NCBI GenBank assembly: GCA_041484525.1
Contig: JBGPHT010000247.1
Span: 1-7,897, forward strand
DNA: 7,897 nucleotides
Direction of reading: 5' to 3'
Source: JBGPHT01 sp041484525
GTDB taxonomy: Bacteria; Acidobacteriota; Terriglobia; Bryobacterales; Bryobacteraceae
The notes beneath the pieces were generated by a model that saw only the letters and a list, made by a program, of their open reading frames with translations, made no database searches and was not told the origin of the DNA. Shown piece after piece: positions 5,366-7,897 of the stretch (the first letter of the stretch is position 1; every line of letters starts with the position of its first letter). The translations under genes were made by a program, and so were the position numbers.

Positions 5366-7141
5366 TTGATCCGCAGGTGCGCGTGGTGGACTCTTCCGGT
5401 GGCGGTGCTGGTTGCCTCCGTTACTGATCGGCCGGGACAGGCGGCCGGAACGCTTCAGATTGTGACCGATTCGTTGCCCGCCGGTTCCCTCGGTGTTTCG
5501 TACAACCAGCAACTCACTGTAACTGGAGGGTCGTGCCCAGCTTCGGGTTTCGCCACCAACACAATTGACAGCGGCACGTTGCCCGTTGGCCTCTCGATCG
5601 CTTCTCCCCCCGGCGTTGAGAGTTGGTCGATTCAGGGAGTTCCGGCGGCCGTCGGATCCTTTCAATTTGCGCTCCACATTCGCTGGACTCATCAGGGCGT
5701 CAGCCGCCCATTCGACCCCGACTGTACCGATGAAGCGGTCAAGCTCATGGCGATCGCAATCCAGGCGCCGCAAGTTTCGCTTACAGTGGACCGCCCGCAG
5801 ATCAGCACGACTTATCACATCGCCCACTTCCCGCCGCCTCCAGAGACCGTGCGAGTGAGTTCCGGGGGAAGTGCAGCGGAGGCCTTCACGGCCCAAGCAG
5901 CTACGAACTCCGGCGGAAACTGGTTGTTGGTGACACCCCTGAGCGCCGTCACGCCGGCTGCATTGAGTATCTCGTTTTCCATCTCCGGCCTGCCGCCCGG
6001 CGTGTACACCGGAAACGTGACCCTCACTTCCGGTTCAGCCAACCCGCCAGTGATCGCGGTTTCGCTCACGGTGGTGGCGGACACTACACTGGTCCTGAAG
6101 GCCGAGCCGCCGTCGCTTGCGTTCTCGTTCGTGACCGGGGGAGCCGCCCCACCGGTTCAATCCTTCGCTGTCACAGTGGCGGGGGACTCTGTAATCTTCC
6201 AGGCGGATGTGAGCACTGGTCCGAACGGGAAATGGCTGTCCGTCAGCCCGTCTGGCGCAGCCACGCCTGCGAACCTTACCGTTCTGGTGGACCACAAGGG
6301 CCTGTCGCCCGGCACATATAATGGCACCATCACGCTTCACCTCGCAGGCGTGACCGCCACCGCACAGACGATTCCCGTGATCTTCGTCGTGCAGGCGCCT
6401 CCGGTGTTACCTGCCATCACGCAGAACGGAGTGGTAAACGCCGCCAATCTCACGGCCGCGATCGCGCCGGGAACCTGGGTGTCGATCTTCGGCAGCAATC
6501 TGTCTGCGACGACGCGTCCATGGCGGGACACGGACTTCGCCGACGGCAAACTGCCAACCGCGCTCGACGGCGTGAGCGTGACTATCGACGGAAAGGCCGC
6601 CGCCGTGGCCTACGTCAGCCCCACGCAGATCAACCTCCTGGCTCCGGACGACCCCGCAACCGGCCTCGTGTTGGTTCACGTGAAAACTCCGGCGGGAACC
6701 GCCGACAACGCGTTGGCACTGCAGCAAACCGCCGCGCCCGCTTTCTTTCAGTTCCGCGCGCCGGCCTCCGCCTACGTAGCCGGCACGCACGCCGACGGTT
6801 CATACCTCGCCGGCGCGGCGTTGGTACAGCAAGGCATATCGGGTACTCCCGCCAAGCCCGGCGAGACGATCGAGATCTATGGGACGGGATTCGGCGCAAC
6901 CGAGCCGCCGATCTCCGCGACCGCCTTGGTGCCCTCGGCGCTTCCTCTGGCCAACCTCCAGGAACTGCGCGTACGGATCGGCGGCGTCGATGCTCGTATT
7001 GCTTTTGCTGGGCTGATCTCACCGGGCGTGTATCAATTCAACGTGGTCGTGCCGGAGGTGCCCGACGGCGACCGCACGATTGTTGCGGAACTCCGGGGGC
7101 TGCTGACGAGAGCGGATCTGATGGTGACGGTGCAGCACTAA
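5366..7141 (+). CDS. Exported multi-domain beta-sandwich protein with TIGR03437 C-terminal domain
   Basis: The 591-residue product starts at TTG. Residues 1-28 are a signal peptide (MIRRCAWW, hydrophobic TLPVAVLVASV, cleavage near GQAA). Residues about 30-135 resemble a putative Ig-like (He_PIG) domain: SLPAGSLGVSYNQQLTVTGG, then SGTLPVGLSI and IQGVPAAVGSFQFAL. Residues about 136-237 and 242-345 are two related repeats of BACON-like type; compare NWLLVTPLSAVTPAALSISF...LPPGVYTGNVTL with KWLSVSPSGAATPANLTVLV...LSPGTYNGTITL. Residues about 350-590 form the TIGR03437 module: NGVVNAANL, APGTWVSIFGSNLS, VSPTQINLLAP, GETIEIYGTGFGATEP, VRIGGVDARIAFAGL, PGVYQFNVVVP. There is no sorting anchor, enzyme motif or metal site, so a structural, adhesive or carbohydrate-binding role outside the cell is the best guess. 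It has only three Cys, at 5, 57 and 120. The frame is intact and long. Confidence 0.85.
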   Translation: MIRRCAWWTLPVAVLVASVTDRPGQAAGTLQIVTDSLPAGSLGVSYNQQLTVTGGSCPASGFATNTIDSGTLPVGLSIASPPGVESWSIQGVPAAVGSFQFALHIRWTHQGVSRPFDPDCTDEAVKLMAIAIQAPQVSLTVDRPQISTTYHIAHFPPPPETVRVSSGGSAAEAFTAQAATNSGGNWLLVTPLSAVTPAALSISFSISGLPPGVYTGNVTLTSGSANPPVIAVSLTVVADTTLVLKAEPPSLAFSFVTGGAAPPVQSFAVTVAGDSVIFQADVSTGPNGKWLSVSPSGAATPANLTVLVDHKGLSPGTYNGTITLHLAGVTATAQTIPVIFVVQAPPVLPAITQNGVVNAANLTAAIAPGTWVSIFGSNLSATTRPWRDTDFADGKLPTALDGVSVTIDGKAAAVAYVSPTQINLLAPDDPATGLVLVHVKTPAGTADNALALQQTAAPAFFQFRAPASAYVAGTHADGSYLAGAALVQQGISGTPAKPGETIEIYGTGFGATEPPISATALVPSALPLANLQELRVRIGGVDARIAFAGLISPGVYQFNVVVPEVPDGDRTIVAELRGLLTRADLMVTVQH

Positions 7142-7766
7142 AAGCGGCCTGTCGCAGTGAGTTCGTTAGCATGGCAGGATTCTCCGGCGAACGTCGGTGT
7201 ATTTCCATTTAAGGGGGCGCGGTTTTCGAGTAGGCACCCTGGAGTCATGCGGCATTGAGGTTTTTGTCGGCGATGAAAACATGTCTCGGATGGAAAACCC
7301 GGTTTGATCAGCGGGTTCAAGCTGCGGGTGCGCGCTGCGGATGCGGATACATCTCGGGGACTACTGGCGCGGGTGAAGTCGGAATCTCGGCGGCAGGGCC
7401 AGTGATATTCGCGGTCTAGCTTTGTGGCCCGCAGGAAGCGGATTCCGATTCGACTTTGCGGACGGCGATATCGTTCCATATAGGTAGCCATTTCCGAATC
7501 GCCGGCGCCTCAAGATGGCGCCTACTCTGGCCGCGGGCAGGACTCCAACACTATCCGGGAGAACGCGGCGGCGAAGGCGGCCGTCTAGTCCAGCTCAGCT
7601 TGGATCAGTCCAGTGCTCATCTATCGTCCTTCAGACACCTCGGCGCAGATGGCTGTTATATCACCTGATCTATGCACGGCAGGAGGCTTCCTGCCGAGGC
7701 TGAACTGAGAGCCAACCATTTGGGGACCCCGTTAGGCACGGTAAATAAATAAGCTCTACAACTGTG
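7142..7766. other. 625-base stretch with no convincing gene
   Basis: On the minus strand 7491-7138 is open for 117 codons (starts MATYMERYRRPQSRIGIRFL), but it has an Arg-rich, low-hydrophobicity composition, no family I recognise and no good ribosome binding site. Plus-strand frames here are short. I see no T-tailed terminator after the surface-protein gene. The stretch probably includes the non-coding end of the ISAzo13-like element on its right; GGGGACCCC near 7722-7730 might lie at that end, but this is a guess. Confidence 0.4.
7677..7696. repeat. Perfect 8-bp inverted repeat (hairpin)
   Basis: CGGCAGGA at 7677-7684 and TCCTGCCG at 7689-7696 are perfectly complementary around a GGCT loop. 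No T-run follows on either strand, so it is not a standard intrinsic terminator. It could be a dispersed repeat unit or an unrelated stable stem. Confidence 0.6.
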
Positions 7767-7897
7767 TTAGTTGCTTGGATGAATCGTGTAGTTCCATTCG
7801 CCGTGAAATTTGTCGGGCTTCAGATTGACATGGGCAAACTCGTCATCCGTGATCTTGCGCCCAACGGGGTACTTGCGGTGGTCCAGGCGGCAGGTCA
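7767..7897 (-). mobile_element. ISAzo13-like element transposase, C-terminal end (partial)
   Basis: The minus strand enters from the right edge and reads 42 residues to a TAA at 7767-7769: CRLDHRKYPVGRKITDDEF, AHVNLKPDKF, then HGEWNYTIHPSN. The LD-YP-G-K-(T/S)D-E spacing and final F-H-G-WNYTI-P are the typical C-terminus of ISAzo13-type (Rhodopirellula-type) DDE transposases. The rest of the gene lies outside the window. Nothing here suggests damage, so the copy could be intact. The element's inverted repeat should lie within about 50 bases beyond the stop, but I could not define it from one end. Confidence 0.85.

Noticed and set aside
6520..7212. A 230-codon plus-strand frame overlapping the surface-protein gene
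   Set aside because: It is Arg-rich, lies in another frame inside the clear TIGR03437 coding region, and has no motif of its own.
7504..7523. Two GGCGCCT copies separated by six bases
   Set aside because: Too short and GC-rich to be meaningful; GGCGCC is self-palindromic and common in such genomes.

Overview
The window looks like an accessory stretch of an Acidobacteriota genome, most likely of the Solibacter/Bryobacter lineage. The best evidence is the 591-residue protein at 5366-7141. It ends in the roughly 240-residue C-terminal module (start NGVVNAAN, then SIFGSNLS, VSPTQINLLAP, IEIYGTGFG) that I know as TIGR03437, a domain greatly expanded in Candidatus Solibacter and its relatives. Most genes are GC-rich, and AT-rich DNA is confined to a short stretch near 3700-3830.

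Layout, left to right. (1) 1-157, minus: a piece of an IS630-family transposase running off the left edge. (2) 289-2763, minus: a long reading frame with a strong ribosome binding site. It encodes an exported protein of unknown function (about 508 residues) joined in frame to a trypsin-like serine protease module. The protease is cut by a TGA at 430-432, while its catalytic GDSG motif lies just beyond in the same frame. (3) 2844 to about 3335, minus: a decayed IS256-family transposase with stops, a frameshift and an internal deletion. By chance it stays open into the exported-protein gene, making a misleading 924-codon open frame. (4) About 3336-3877: no convincing gene. (5) 3896-4371, plus: a small exported protein of unknown function carrying a frameshift. 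(6) 4443-4889, plus: a protein with two ribbon-helix-helix-like repeats in one chain. (7) 5002-5184, plus: a Flp-type (type IVb) pilin. (8) 5366-7141, plus: the exported multi-domain beta-sandwich protein with the TIGR03437 module. (9) 7142-7766: no convincing gene, one perfect hairpin. (10) 7767-7897, minus: the C-terminus of an ISAzo13-like transposase entering from the right edge.

Functionally, the plus-strand genes suggest a cell-surface theme: a small exported protein, a pilin and a large adhesin-like protein, with a possible DNA-binding regulator between them. This rests on neighbourhood only. Transposase remnants from three families at the two edges and in the middle, plus three damaged genes, point to a turnover region. 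I did not find a clear new defence or biosynthetic system. The most unusual items are the exported-protein/protease fusion with its nonsense codon and overlapping-start junction, and the single-chain tandem ribbon-helix-helix protein.
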